From Anaerococcus urinomassiliensis (GTDB lineage Bacteria > Bacillota > Clostridia > Tissierellales > Peptoniphilaceae), in the NCBI RefSeq assembly GCF_900128425.1, contig NZ_LT635782.1:62464-126463 (forward strand): 64,000 nt of DNA, read 5' to 3'. This document shows, piece by piece, positions 36,696 to 45,143 of this stretch. The notes below the pieces were generated by a model. That model was not told where the DNA came from and ran no database searches. It was given only the letters and a program-made list of their open reading frames with translations. Position 1 is the first letter of the stretch. The number at the start of each line of letters is the position of its first letter. The position numbers and the translations under genes were made by a program.

Positions 36696-36772
36696 TGGTC
36701 GGGGTGAAAGGATTCGAACCTTCGACCTCATGTTCCCAAAACACGCGCGCTACCAAGCTGCGCCACACCCCG
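36696..36772 (-). tRNA. tRNA-Pro(TGG), CCA end encoded
   Basis: The minus-strand product starts CGGGGTGTGGCGCAG and ends with the encoded CCA. It folds as a 77-base cloverleaf: acceptor CGGGGTG/CACCCCG, D-arm GCGC with the GG loop, anticodon loop containing TTTGGGA, and T-arm AAGG-TTCGAAT-CCTT. Anticodon TGG reads proline codons. Confidence 0.95.
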
Positions 36773-36884
36773 TTATTAACGATTACTTACTTAGTATACG
36801 ATAAATAAATTATCTTGTCAAGCATTTATTATAAATTTTTTAAAAATTATAAATTTATGAAGTTTAGAGCTTTTTTCTAAAGTC

Positions 36885-36893
36885 TGTTATAAT
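36885..36893 (+). promoter_or_regulatory. Extended -10 promoter of the barstar-like/GntR/ABC unit
   Basis: TGTTATAAT matches the extended -10 consensus and lies about 40 bases before the barstar-like start codon. An AAAGGAAA ribosome site lies between them. Confidence 0.6.
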
Positions 36894-36933
36894 AATACCA
36901 TAAGCAGACAAAAAGTAAAATAAAGGAAAAGTT

Positions 36934-37188
36934 ATGATTAGATTTGATGCCAATGATTTTAAAGATAGAGAAACCTTTTACAAATTATTAAATGGAAAAT
37001 GTATTTTTGATTATTACGTAGAAAATCTCGATGCCCTTTACGATTAATTAGTTGTCAAAGACAATGATATTGAGATAATAAATTTTCATATGGTATTTGA
37101 AAATTTGGGCGAATATGGCCAGAGGGTCATACAAGTTTTTGTTGATGCTGTAAAAGATTATGATAGTAAGGTAAGTTTGATTAATTGA
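36934..37188 (+). pseudogene. Barstar-like (barnase inhibitor) gene broken by an in-frame TAA
   Basis: The frame reads MIRFDANDFKDRETFYKLLN, then YYVENLDALYD, a TAA at 37045-37047, then LVVKDNDIEIINF and GEYGQRVIQVFVDAVKDYD. NLDALYD followed by a hydrophobic strand and a late FVDAVKDYD helix is the barstar family pattern (RNase inhibitor; family members of about 85-100 residues). Both halves stay in one frame, so a single substitution explains the break. No barnase-type RNase is visible nearby. The gene immediately precedes and may couple translation to the GntR gene, whose start codon lies one base after this stop. It may be recently inactivated or a read-through gene. Confidence 0.75.
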
Positions 37189-37189
37189 T

Positions 37190-37540
37190 ATGACATATAC
37201 TAGCAAAGTAGATGAAATAAAAGATTATATCATTATTGATATATTAAGCGGAAAGATAAAAAGTGGTGAAAAATTAAAGGATAGAAAGTTTTTTACCAGT
37301 AAGTTTAAAATAAATCCGAATTATTATTTTAAATTGCTTGAAGTTCTAAAGGAAGAAAATATTATCGAAGAAAAATCTGATGGTTATTATTACATTTTTG
37401 ATAATCAAAAAATAGGTTTGCTAAAGAATCAATATCTAAATCGATATATAAATGATTTCTCAGCTAAGCTCAATAATATTGGTTTAAACCTCGATGATGT
37501 TATGGAGATTTTGAAACTTAGGAGTCTTGCAAATGGATAA
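37190..37540 (+). CDS. Short GntR-family (YtrA-like) transcriptional regulator
   Basis: The 116-residue protein has an N-terminal winged helix (about 5-72: VDEIKDYIIIDILSGKIKSGEKL, then INPNYYFKLLEVLKEENIIEEKSDGYY), lacking any large ligand domain, as in the YtrA subfamily. Such regulators usually repress the adjacent ABC transporter. It overlaps the ATPase gene by eight bases. I see no good Shine-Dalgarno, so translation may depend on coupling with the upstream broken gene. Confidence 0.82.
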   Translation: MTYTSKVDEIKDYIIIDILSGKIKSGEKLKDRKFFTSKFKINPNYYFKLLEVLKEENIIEEKSDGYYYIFDNQKIGLLKNQYLNRYINDFSAKLNNIGLNLDDVMEILKLRSLANG

Positions 37541-38231
37541 GGCTATTGAAGTTAATAATATAAGTAAAAAATATAATAATAGTCCAGCCCTTGATGACAT
37601 ATCTTTTGACATTGAAAGAGGAAAGGTAGTTGGCTTGCTTGGTCCAAGTGGATCTGGCAAATCTACACTGATTAAGATATTGACTGGTCTTGTCAAGGCT
37701 GATTCTGGATCTTTTAAAATTTTAGGAGAAAATTTAAATCCTAAAGTCAAGGAAAAGTTGATCTACAAGGCTGATGACTTAATTATTGATGAGAAACTTA
37801 GGATGATTGATTTAATAAACTTATATGAACATTTTTATCCTGATTTTTCAGCAGATGAAGCCAAAGATATCCTAGATTTTTTTGGACTTGATGAAAAAAG
37901 AATGGCTATGGGTTTATCCAAGGGCCAAAGGCAAAAGTTAAATCTTGCCCTAGCACTTGCTAGCAATGCTGAGATTTTCCTTTTGGATGAAGTATTTGAT
38001 GGCTTAGACCCAATTTCTACTAGTAAGGCTATAGATCTATTGATTGATAGAATTGATGGAAGGAAAACTTTCCTTATTGCCTCTCAGCAACTAGAATTAG
38101 TGGAAAATCTCATAGATGAAGTGATTTTCCTTGAAAATGTAAGTATTCACTATAGGGATACAGCTATAAATATTGGCAAAAAAGAAAAAGTTGGCATAAG
38201 TGAATTTTATGACAATATTTATTTAGGTTAA
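37533..38231 (+). CDS. ABC transporter ATP-binding protein
   Basis: The 232-residue ATPase has Walker A (GPSGSGKST), a signature LSKGQRQK in place of LSGGQ, Walker B (IFLLDEV) and a short family C-terminus. ATG 37533 is eight bases after AGGAG, so the in-frame TTG at 37527 is rejected. Together with the following membrane protein it makes an exporter-like pair under a YtrA-type regulator, often linked to antimicrobial peptide or envelope stress. The substrate is unknown. In place of the usual E after Walker B Asp it has DEV, still a Glu. Confidence 0.85.
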   Translation: MDKAIEVNNISKKYNNSPALDDISFDIERGKVVGLLGPSGSGKSTLIKILTGLVKADSGSFKILGENLNPKVKEKLIYKADDLIIDEKLRMIDLINLYEHFYPDFSADEAKDILDFFGLDEKRMAMGLSKGQRQKLNLALALASNAEIFLLDEVFDGLDPISTSKAIDLLIDRIDGRKTFLIASQQLELVENLIDEVIFLENVSIHYRDTAINIGKKEKVGISEFYDNIYLG

Positions 38232-38235
38232 GATT

Positions 38236-38967
38236 ATGAATTTTTTGAAATTTGATTTAATAAGAAATAAAAGATATTTTAGGAATACAAGTATTCTCTT
38301 TGCCTTGCTTATAATCCTTGGATTAGCCTTGGAATTTGCACCAAATAGTTTTCTATCTATCGATAGTATCTTATCCTATAAGCTTGTTTTTAATGTAATA
38401 TTAATGATATTTGTATTTGTTAATGTAAGTTTTTCTCTAGGAATTATAAGAAAGGATTTGTTTACAAGTTCATCAACTATTATTTTTAATTTGCCTATGG
38501 GAAGATCTAAGTATTTTACAAGCAAATTACTGTTATTAATCTTAGTTTATATTTACAATTTGATATTCACATTGATTTTATTGAAACTATTGAATTACCA
38601 AATCACAAGTGATTTACTTTATTACTTTTTCTTAGGACTTATATGGTATTTGATAATTTTTGCCATAAGTTTTTATGGTCAAGCAAGAAATAGATTTACT
38701 AATAAAAATCATGGCAATTTGCTAATAATACTTATTATAGGCCTTGTCCTAATACTTGGATTTTTCGTATGTAAATACTATTCCTTAGTTTTAGTAGCTT
38801 CTGGCATACAACACGCTTTGCCTATGAACTATGCCTTCATATATCCTTTTGCTATAGGGAATTTTGGCATATATAAAAACATAACAACACTTATATACTA
38901 TATAATAGTTTTGATAGGAATGTGGGCTTTGAACACTGGTAATCTTGAAGAAAATTTAGATTTATAG
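38236..38967 (+). CDS. ABC-2-type membrane permease
   Basis: The 243-residue protein has six hydrophobic helices, spaced around 20-38, 48-70, 93-116, 126-145, 160-180 and 215-235, with few charged residues. It lies four bases after the ATPase gene, which identifies it as the transporter's membrane subunit. Sequence outside the helices is not informative about the substrate. Confidence 0.78.
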   Translation: MNFLKFDLIRNKRYFRNTSILFALLIILGLALEFAPNSFLSIDSILSYKLVFNVILMIFVFVNVSFSLGIIRKDLFTSSSTIIFNLPMGRSKYFTSKLLLLILVYIYNLIFTLILLKLLNYQITSDLLYYFFLGLIWYLIIFAISFYGQARNRFTNKNHGNLLIILIIGLVLILGFFVCKYYSLVLVASGIQHALPMNYAFIYPFAIGNFGIYKNITTLIYYIIVLIGMWALNTGNLEENLDL

Positions 38968-38979
38968 ATTGGAGTTATT

Positions 38980-39720
38980 TTGGAAAATTTTGATAAAGTA
39001 AAACATATAATCAGGGATTCTAATAATATTGTGTTTTTTGGAGGAGCAGGAGTTTCTACTGCATCAGGTCTGCCTGATTTTAGGTCTGCTACAGGCCTTT
39101 ATAACAAAGAAAACAATTCGAATTATTCGCCAGAATATATGCTAAGTCATGAGTTTTTCATAAATCATCCAGATGAATTTATGACCTATTGCAGAGAAAA
39201 TCTAATGATAGAGGGAATTAAACCAAATGCCTGCCATTATGCTTTAACAAAGCTTGAGAAAATGGGCAAGCTTAAAGGAATAATTACCCAAAATATTGAC
39301 GGTCTTCACCAAGATGCAGGAAGCAAAAATGTAATTGAGCTTCACGGCAACCTAGTTGATTTTTATTGTACTAAGTGTGGCAAAAATTTTGACCTTTCTT
39401 ATACAAAAAAATTTGATAGCCTAGTGAAATGTGATGCTTGTGGTGGTATTGTAAGGCCAGACATAGTTTTATATGGCGAAGGTCTTGACCAGAACAATAT
39501 TTCCTATGCTATAAATCTTATAAGCAATGCAGACGTGCTTATCATAGGTGGTACTTCTCTTGCAGTATATCCTGCTGCAGGTCTTATAGATTTTTATGGG
39601 GGAAACAAATTAGTATTAATAAATATGGACCCTACTGGCAGGGATTCCAGAGCTGATTATCTCATAAAAGGAGATATCAGCAAAATTTTAGAAGAATTAG
39701 TTGAGGGAATTGATGAATAA
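38980..39720 (+). CDS. NAD-dependent protein deacylase, sirtuin (SIR2) family
   Basis: The 246-residue enzyme shows GGAGVSTASGLPDFR (NAD site), the catalytic TQNIDGLH, the HGN motif with the active His, and a zinc site of two CxxC pairs (CTKCG and CDACG). The late GGTSLAVYPAAGL block is also typical. It removes acetyl or other acyl groups from lysines. The start is TTG 38980 with GGAG nearby. The preceding gene stops twelve bases upstream, so it may share the transcript. Confidence 0.92.
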   Translation: MENFDKVKHIIRDSNNIVFFGGAGVSTASGLPDFRSATGLYNKENNSNYSPEYMLSHEFFINHPDEFMTYCRENLMIEGIKPNACHYALTKLEKMGKLKGIITQNIDGLHQDAGSKNVIELHGNLVDFYCTKCGKNFDLSYTKKFDSLVKCDACGGIVRPDIVLYGEGLDQNNISYAINLISNADVLIIGGTSLAVYPAAGLIDFYGGNKLVLINMDPTGRDSRADYLIKGDISKILEELVEGIDE

Positions 39721-40096
39721 TAAATTAAATACAGACGAATTTGGAATATTTTTACTATGGGCTGGGATAATCACGTCCCTAATCTCATATTTTGCCAAAT
39801 CATCTTTTTTGTATACTTTGGGCTTTGTGTTTTTTGCCTATGCTATTTTTAGGGCCTTTTCTAAAAATATAGAAAAGAGAAGGCTTGAAAATAATTATTT
39901 TAAGGATAAGTTCCTAAATCCAATTAAAAAATCCTTGGGAGGATTTAAAGGAGATATAAAAACAAAAAGAAATGACAAAGATCACAAGCAAATTACTTGT
40001 CCAATTTGTGGGCAAAAACTTAGAATTCCAAAGAAAAAAGGCAAGATAAAAGTAAAATGTCCAAAATGTGGATCAAAATTTGATGCTAGAAGTTAA
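39713..40096 (+). CDS. Membrane protein with C-terminal zinc ribbon
   Basis: The 127-residue protein has two membrane helices (about 8-25 and 30-46), a basic linker, and a C-terminal zinc ribbon with two CxxC pairs (CPICGQKL and CPKCGSKF). It starts at ATG 39713 inside the end of the sirtuin gene. I do not recognise a named family. The zinc ribbon suggests protein or nucleic-acid contact on the cytoplasmic side. Confidence 0.7.
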   Translation: MNNKLNTDEFGIFLLWAGIITSLISYFAKSSFLYTLGFVFFAYAIFRAFSKNIEKRRLENNYFKDKFLNPIKKSLGGFKGDIKTKRNDKDHKQITCPICGQKLRIPKKKGKIKVKCPKCGSKFDARS

Positions 40097-40155
40097 ATTT
40101 TAGCATCTTTTATATTGGAAATATGAGAGTATAATTTTTTAGAAAGGGGATTATA

Positions 40156-41337
40156 ATGAAAAGATATATAGGAACAAGAACAATTGGACTTCGTGCGCCA
40201 ATTATAGAAAAAGGTGATGATTTGGTAGAAATTGTTTTTGATAGTATAAAAGATGCTGTTAAAAATGAGGATATCAAAATAAATGACAAAGACGTAATAT
40301 GCGTAACAGAATCACTTGTAGCGAGAGCTCAAGGCAACTATGCAAATATTGAGCAAATAGCTGAAGACATAAATAATAAATTTTCTGGTGATGAACTAGT
40401 AGTATTATTTCCGATTCTTTCAAGAAATAGATTTTCAATTCTTTTAAAGGCTATAGCAAAATCAGGAAAGAAACTACACATTTGCTTATCTTATCCACAA
40501 GATGAGGTAGGAAATTACTTAATGGATGAGATGGACCTATTTAATAGTGACATCAATCCTTATAAAGACGTACTCGATATAGATGAATTTAGGAAAGTTG
40601 CTGGGGATTACAAACACACTTTCACAGGTATTGACTACCCATCACTATACACTGAGATTGCAGAAAACTCTGAAATTCACTTTTTGAACAATCCGGTTGA
40701 TTCGCTTCAATTTTCAAAGGATGTACTAGTTTGCTCAATCCACACAAGAAACATTGTAAAAAGAAAGCTAAAAGAAGCAGGTGGAGAAAACATCCTATCC
40801 TTAGATGATATTTTGACAGAATCTATAGATGGATCAGGCTACAACAGCCAATATGGTCTATTGGGTTCAAACCTATCTACAGAAAATATGGTTAAACTCT
40901 TCCCAAGAGATGGAGAAGTATTTGTAAGTAAACTCCAAGAAAAATTGATAAACGAATTTGGCAAAGAAATCGAAGTTATGATTTACGGTGATGGAGCATT
41001 CAAAGATCCAGTTGGCAAAATTTGGGAGCTTGCCGATCCAGTAGTATCTCCTTCATTTACCAAGGGGCTAATGGGTACACCAAGCGAGCTCAAAATCAAA
41101 TATATAGCAGATAGTGAACTAGCTGATTTATCTATAGAAGATAGAACAAATGCTATGGTTGATAGGATTTCAAAAAAGGAAAAAGAACTAGTAGGCAAAA
41201 ACGAAACTCTAGGTACTACACCTAGACAAATCACTGATTTACTAGGATCTCTAGCTGACCTAACATCAGGTTCAGGAGACAAGGGAACACCAATTGTATT
41301 AGTCCAAGGCTATTTTGATAATTATTCAGACAATTAA
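40156..41337 (+). CDS. Coenzyme F420-0:L-glutamate ligase-like protein (CofE family)
   Basis: The 393-residue protein begins with the CofE-type GTRTIGLRAPIIEKGDDLVEIV and has DVICVTESLVARAQGN, YGDGAFKDPVGKIWELADPVVSP and a final TPIVLVQGY. Family proteins join glutamate to the F420 side chain, but no other F420 gene is present and this bacterial type is not expected to make F420. An amide ligase with another acceptor is likelier. It is preceded by a strong AAGGGG site and lies between the zinc-ribbon gene and the broken YitT gene. Confidence 0.8.
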   Translation: MKRYIGTRTIGLRAPIIEKGDDLVEIVFDSIKDAVKNEDIKINDKDVICVTESLVARAQGNYANIEQIAEDINNKFSGDELVVLFPILSRNRFSILLKAIAKSGKKLHICLSYPQDEVGNYLMDEMDLFNSDINPYKDVLDIDEFRKVAGDYKHTFTGIDYPSLYTEIAENSEIHFLNNPVDSLQFSKDVLVCSIHTRNIVKRKLKEAGGENILSLDDILTESIDGSGYNSQYGLLGSNLSTENMVKLFPRDGEVFVSKLQEKLINEFGKEIEVMIYGDGAFKDPVGKIWELADPVVSPSFTKGLMGTPSELKIKYIADSELADLSIEDRTNAMVDRISKKEKELVGKNETLGTTPRQITDLLGSLADLTSGSGDKGTPIVLVQGYFDNYSDN

Positions 41338-41348
41338 TTAAGGAGATA

Positions 41349-42311
41349 ATGGTGGCTACAGAATGTTCCGATGAGAAAAGGAATAATGAAATTTTTGGTA
41401 GAAATTTTATAAATAATTACTTAGAAAGAAGGGCTGTGGCCAAACACAATCACGATCTTATGGACGAGTTGACTAGGTATTTGCTCATGGCTTTTGCCGC
41501 AATACTTATGGCTTGCGGCACACACTTTTTTAAATATCCAAATTCCTTTGTAATTGGTGGGGTTGAGGGAATGAGTATAATCGCATCAACCTTCATTCCT
41601 CTTACATGACCTCAATTAACCCTAATTATAAATATAGCTTTGCTAGTAATAGCTTTCTTTATCCTTGGCAAGCACTTCACACTAAGGACTGGATATGTTG
41701 CTATACTAAACTCACTAACAGCACTTGCCCTAGATTATATTTTTCCAATCGAGGGTTCCCTTACAGGCAACAAGATGCTAGAATTGGTATACACACTAAT
41801 TATATCTGCCTTTGGCTCTGCAATACTTTTTAACCTTGCAGCTAGTTCTGGGGGAACTGATATAATTGCTATGATTTTGAAGAAATTCTCATCACTTGAA
41901 GTAGGTAAGGCACTTTTAGCGGTAGATGGTATATTTACTATTGCTTCTATTTGGATTTTTGACATTGAAATAGGTCTGCTTTCCGTGTTGGGACTTTTGT
42001 TAAAGGGGATTTTTGTCGATGTAATCATCCAATCCTTTAACACAGATAAATTTTTCATAATAATTACAACAAAGCCAAAGGAAATTGGTAGTTTCATCAG
42101 AGATGATTTGAACCGTTCAGCCACTGTCCTTGATGGGATGGGTTTATACAAAGGAGTCAAAAGATCTATATTCTTCTTGGTCTTATCACCAAAGGAAGCC
42201 CCTAGGACAAGAGCCTTCTTAAAAAATATAGATCCATATGCCTTCATAACCATATTAAACACATCAAAAATCATAGGTAAAGGATTTTATATAACTAGTG
42301 ATTCCGAATAG
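41349..42311 (+). pseudogene. YitT-family membrane protein with an in-frame TGA
   Basis: Translated straight through, this frame gives about 320 residues: an N-terminal cytoplasmic segment, helices around LMAFAAILMACGTHFF and GGVEGMSIIASTFIPL, then a TGA at 41607-41609. It resumes with LTLIINIALLVIAFFILGKHFTLRTG and the C-terminal DUF2179 domain to FYITSDSE. Both parts match the YitT/DUF161 membrane family. The interruption is one codon in a constant frame and so is a nonsense change, not a frameshift. A strong AAGGAG precedes the start, and the intact remainder suggests a recent event, a sequencing error or TGA read-through (TGA followed by C). A 3' reinitiation product from ATG-like starts near 41640 is possible but would lack helices. 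Confidence 0.8.
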
Positions 42312-42322
42312 GGGAGAATTAA

Positions 42323-43156
42323 TTGAATATATTAGTAAGTTGTGATCAAAACTATCTTAATCCACTAAAGACGATGTTGTATTCACTTTTTTTAACAAAT
42401 GAGGTTGATATTGACATCTATCTCTTGCATAAGTCAATAGATGATGAGAGTATTGAGGGTTTAAGAGACTTTATAAAAGAAAAATCAAATAATAAAGCAA
42501 GATTGAATAATGTTAGGGTGGATGATGATTTTTCATCTGCCCTAACTACTTTTTATTACACAAGTGAAATGTATTATAGACTAGTTGCCTACAAGTACCT
42601 GCCAGAAGATATGGATAGAATTTTATATCTAGATCCAGATATTTTAGTTTTAAATTCACTAATAGACTTATATAATGAGGATTTTAAAGACAATCTATTT
42701 ATGGCTGCCATCCATACCATGCCTACAGTTCAATCTGCAAACAAGGCTAGACTTATGATAACTAGTGAGAAAACTGATATCACTAAATATTACAATTCTG
42801 GCATACTTATGATTAATTTAAAAAAGGCTAGAGGTAATATTTATCAGCAAAAAATCCTGGACTATGCAAATAACACTAGAAAAGCAGGTCTTATGATGCC
42901 CGACCAGGATTTGTTAAATGTTGTTTTTAGAAATGAAATTATGGAAATCCCAGAATTAAAATACAACTATGATGCCAGAAGATTTACTACCTACAAGGTC
43001 ATGTATGATTATAATCTGTACGATGTCATGGCAAATACTGCTATCCTACATTTTTGTGGCAAGAGAAAACCATGGCTTAAAAATTATATAGGGAAGTTTG
43101 ATAGTTTGTACAAGTTTTTCTGGCATCAAGCTATAGAAAATAAAGATTTGCTTTGA
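42323..43156 (+). CDS. Glycosyltransferase family 8 protein
   Basis: The 277-residue enzyme starts at TTG 42323 after GGGGAG. It shows VSCDQNYLNPLKTMLYSL, the metal-binding RILYLDPDILVL (DxD), NSGILMINLKKAR and a late FCGKRKPWLKN, all typical of GT8 galactosyl/glucosyltransferases acting on lipopolysaccharide-like or wall glycans. There is no signal or membrane segment, so it is cytoplasmic or peripheral. The acceptor is unknown. It follows the YitT gene by a few bases. Confidence 0.88.
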   Translation: MNILVSCDQNYLNPLKTMLYSLFLTNEVDIDIYLLHKSIDDESIEGLRDFIKEKSNNKARLNNVRVDDDFSSALTTFYYTSEMYYRLVAYKYLPEDMDRILYLDPDILVLNSLIDLYNEDFKDNLFMAAIHTMPTVQSANKARLMITSEKTDITKYYNSGILMINLKKARGNIYQQKILDYANNTRKAGLMMPDQDLLNVVFRNEIMEIPELKYNYDARRFTTYKVMYDYNLYDVMANTAILHFCGKRKPWLKNYIGKFDSLYKFFWHQAIENKDLL

Positions 43157-43210
43157 ATTGTGTAGAAAATAAGTGTAAAATATAAGTAGAGACCAAGTTA
43201 AGGAGGATAT

Positions 43211-44266
43211 ATGAAGTCAATTAGTAAATTAACCCTAATTTATCTTTCCGTGGCTTTGTGTTTTTCTCCTAAATCTTATGCAAACGAAGCAGAAGAGGTC
43301 AACAGCAATAAAACAGGTTCAGATCTTAAGACGGGAGAAAATATAATTTTAACAGAGCCCGATATTGAAGTAGACGCTATAATAAAAGATCTAAACGAAA
43401 GCACAGATAAAATTCAAGACAAAGTAGAAACAGAAGATACTAATGAGAGTAAGAACAATACTGAAAAAAGAGAAGAGAAAAATACTACAAACAGTGTAAC
43501 TACATCAAAGCCTTTAAAAAGTCCAAAAATTAAGGAAAGCTCCAAGGAATCAAAAGAAAACTCTTCATCATCTACTCTAGATATTAGCCCAGCTCCCAAT
43601 AACATAAGCAAGCAAACATCATCAAACAAAGATGTAGACGAGTTGATGGCAGAAATCAAAACTTTTTTGAAAAATAATAAAGAAAGGGAGCAAAATAGAA
43701 ATTCTGCTAACAGTTCTAAAAAAGATGATGATATAAAAAGAAAAGTTGAAAAAGTAAGTGATGTAGTAGTATCAAATAAGATAAGCAAAGAAGAATCAGA
43801 AAAAATTGCCAAATCAACAAAAGATATAGTCAAAGAATATAACAAAAAAATTGAAGCTACTAACTCTGAGGCAAGAAAACAAGAGCTTGCTCAAGAAGCT
43901 ATAGATAAAATTAATCAAAATGTGAAGTCGACATCAAAAGAAGCTTATGATTATATCAATAAAAAAGATGATGAGGTGACCTTGTTTGATCAAAAAAATG
44001 AAACATTGGTTTTAGAAATTGATGCTCCAGGATCTAGTGAAAATGATAAGAATTCAAATGATGAAGTCAAAGATTTAGATGAAAAAGATTTGACAAGGGG
44101 TGAATCATCATCTCTATCAAGGTCGCCCAAATTAAGCAACAAGAAAGATAGTAAAAAGTCCACTCTACCAATTATTCTAGGAATTGTACTAGTAATAGGC
44201 ATATCAGTAGCCCTAAGTCTAGCCCTAAAGGTGAGAGAAAATAAAAAGATTAAATCCAAAAACTAG
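43211..44266 (+). CDS. Secreted/surface coiled-coil protein with C-terminal membrane helix
   Basis: The 351-residue protein has a signal peptide (about 1-24, ending near SYANEA). A Ser/Lys/Asn/Glu-rich low-complexity stretch runs to about 135, followed by a helical, heptad-like region (about 140-250). A membrane helix (about 316-338) ends in a basic tail. There is no sortase motif before the helix. I do not recognise a family. It resembles Gram-positive stalk-like envelope proteins, tethered by the C-terminal helix. Confidence 0.65.
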   Translation: MKSISKLTLIYLSVALCFSPKSYANEAEEVNSNKTGSDLKTGENIILTEPDIEVDAIIKDLNESTDKIQDKVETEDTNESKNNTEKREEKNTTNSVTTSKPLKSPKIKESSKESKENSSSSTLDISPAPNNISKQTSSNKDVDELMAEIKTFLKNNKEREQNRNSANSSKKDDDIKRKVEKVSDVVVSNKISKEESEKIAKSTKDIVKEYNKKIEATNSEARKQELAQEAIDKINQNVKSTSKEAYDYINKKDDEVTLFDQKNETLVLEIDAPGSSENDKNSNDEVKDLDEKDLTRGESSSLSRSPKLSNKKDSKKSTLPIILGIVLVIGISVALSLALKVRENKKIKSKN

Positions 44267-44296
44267 GCTAATATTTGCTTAGCTTTTGGATTTTTT
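44252..44296 (+). terminator. Terminator overlapping the end of the coiled-coil protein gene
   Basis: A 15-bp stem with one mismatch (44254-44268 with 44277-44291) and six Ts overlaps the stop codon. Confidence 0.8.
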
Positions 44297-44297
44297 A

Positions 44298-44323
44298 AAA
44301 GAAAAAGAGGCCAGTGGCCTCTT
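44298..44323 (-). terminator. Terminator of the rubredoxin gene (minus strand)
   Basis: AAGAGGCCA (44305-44313) pairs with TGGCCTCTT (44315-44323). On the minus strand it is followed by TTTTTCTTTT. The two convergent terminators lie back to back. Confidence 0.75.
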
Positions 44324-44335
44324 CTAAATTTTTAA

Positions 44336-44494
44336 TTATTCTTGTGGTTCAAACATATCTTTGCCTACTCCACAAACTGGGCAAACCCAATCTTCTGGAA
44401 GTTGGTCAAATTCTGTTCCAGCTTCGATACCGTTATCAACATCGCCTTCAGCTGGATCATAGATGTATCCACATGCTGTACATACGTATTTCAT
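44336..44494 (-). CDS. Rubredoxin
   Basis: The 52-residue protein is a complete rubredoxin: [18 protein letters not shown] and [17 protein letters not shown], with the four iron-binding cysteines in two CxxC pairs. It carries electrons in the cytoplasm, commonly in oxygen or peroxide detoxification in anaerobes. ATG 44494 has AAAGGAG eight bases upstream. Upstream in-frame codons add only non-homologous residues. Confidence 0.95.
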   Translation of the reverse strand: MKYVCTACGYIYDPAEGDVDNGIEAGTEFDQLPEDWVCPVCGVGKDMFEPQE

Positions 44495-44647
44495 ACCAAT
44501 GTCTCCTTTCATTGTTATTACATATATATTATACCACACATTTTGTTTTTCTATCATATTTTGACAGGAAATTATTAAATTATCGATTTTATCAATGTTA
44601 TTTAGGATTCTTTGGGTATAAGATTAATAAGTTAAGAGGAGCTTATT

Positions 44648-45022
44648 ATGGAGATTATTAGAAATTTGCTTCATTCTGATCTTTTCCTTATCAAGGAATT
44701 TAGGGATGATACAACTAAATTTCTCGAAAATCTAAATCTTGATGAAGATATGATTTTTAAACTTAGGCTTATTTTAGATGAGCTAATAGTAAATTCTTAT
44801 AAACATGGCAATGCAAAAGATTTTGATAAGATTATAGAAGTCATAGTCCTAATTGATAAAGATTATTGTATGATAAAGGTTAAAGATGAAGGTGAAGGTA
44901 TAAAATATGGCAAGGATAGAGACCTGCTATCTAATCATGGCAGAGGAATACAGATAGTAAATACTTTATCGGATAATTTGATAGTGAAAGATAACATGGT
45001 GGCAGCCTTTGTCCATTTCTAA
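44648..45022 (+). CDS. Anti-sigma factor-type histidine-kinase-like ATPase (RsbW/SpoIIAB family)
   Basis: The 124-residue protein is a GHKL ATPase fold with the N box (ILDELIVNSYKHGN), the G1-type DEGEGI and the G2-type NHGRGIQIVNTLSD. Such proteins are anti-sigma factors or serine kinases of anti-anti-sigma factors. No partner sigma or antagonist is adjacent. A GGGTAT at 44614 with GTTATT upstream weakly resembles a sigma-B-type promoter. AGAGGAG precedes the ATG. Confidence 0.85.
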   Translation: MEIIRNLLHSDLFLIKEFRDDTTKFLENLNLDEDMIFKLRLILDELIVNSYKHGNAKDFDKIIEVIVLIDKDYCMIKVKDEGEGIKYGKDRDLLSNHGRGIQIVNTLSDNLIVKDNMVAAFVHF

Positions 45023-45037
45023 AGCATGCTATAAATA

Positions 45038-45069
45038 CACCTAGCGATTTTAATTCTAGGTGATTTTTT
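45038..45069 (+). terminator. Terminator after the anti-sigma factor gene
   Basis: CACCTAG (45038-45044) pairs with CTAGGTG (45056-45062) and is followed by ATTTTTTA. Confidence 0.85.
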
Positions 45070-45143
45070 ATGTGTTTAATTGATAATGATATAGTCTAAG
45101 ATATAATATATTGATAGAATTTATAAGTTTGAAAGAAGGAATT

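Noticed and set aside
36368-36804. Three similar small frames encoding GVKGFEP...RGERIRTF-type peptides
   Set aside because: They run antisense through the tRNA-Pro 3' end and its relics. These peptide strings are well known artefacts of tRNA T-arm sequence, so no protein is called.
37045-37047. Reassigned stop codons (alternative genetic code)
   Set aside because: TAA, TAG and TGA all end normal genes throughout the window, so the two interrupted frames are local events.
41607-41609. Selenocysteine codon in the YitT-family gene
   Set aside because: The bases after TGA form no evident SECIS-like hairpin, the family is not known to contain selenocysteine, and no selenocysteine genes are in the window.
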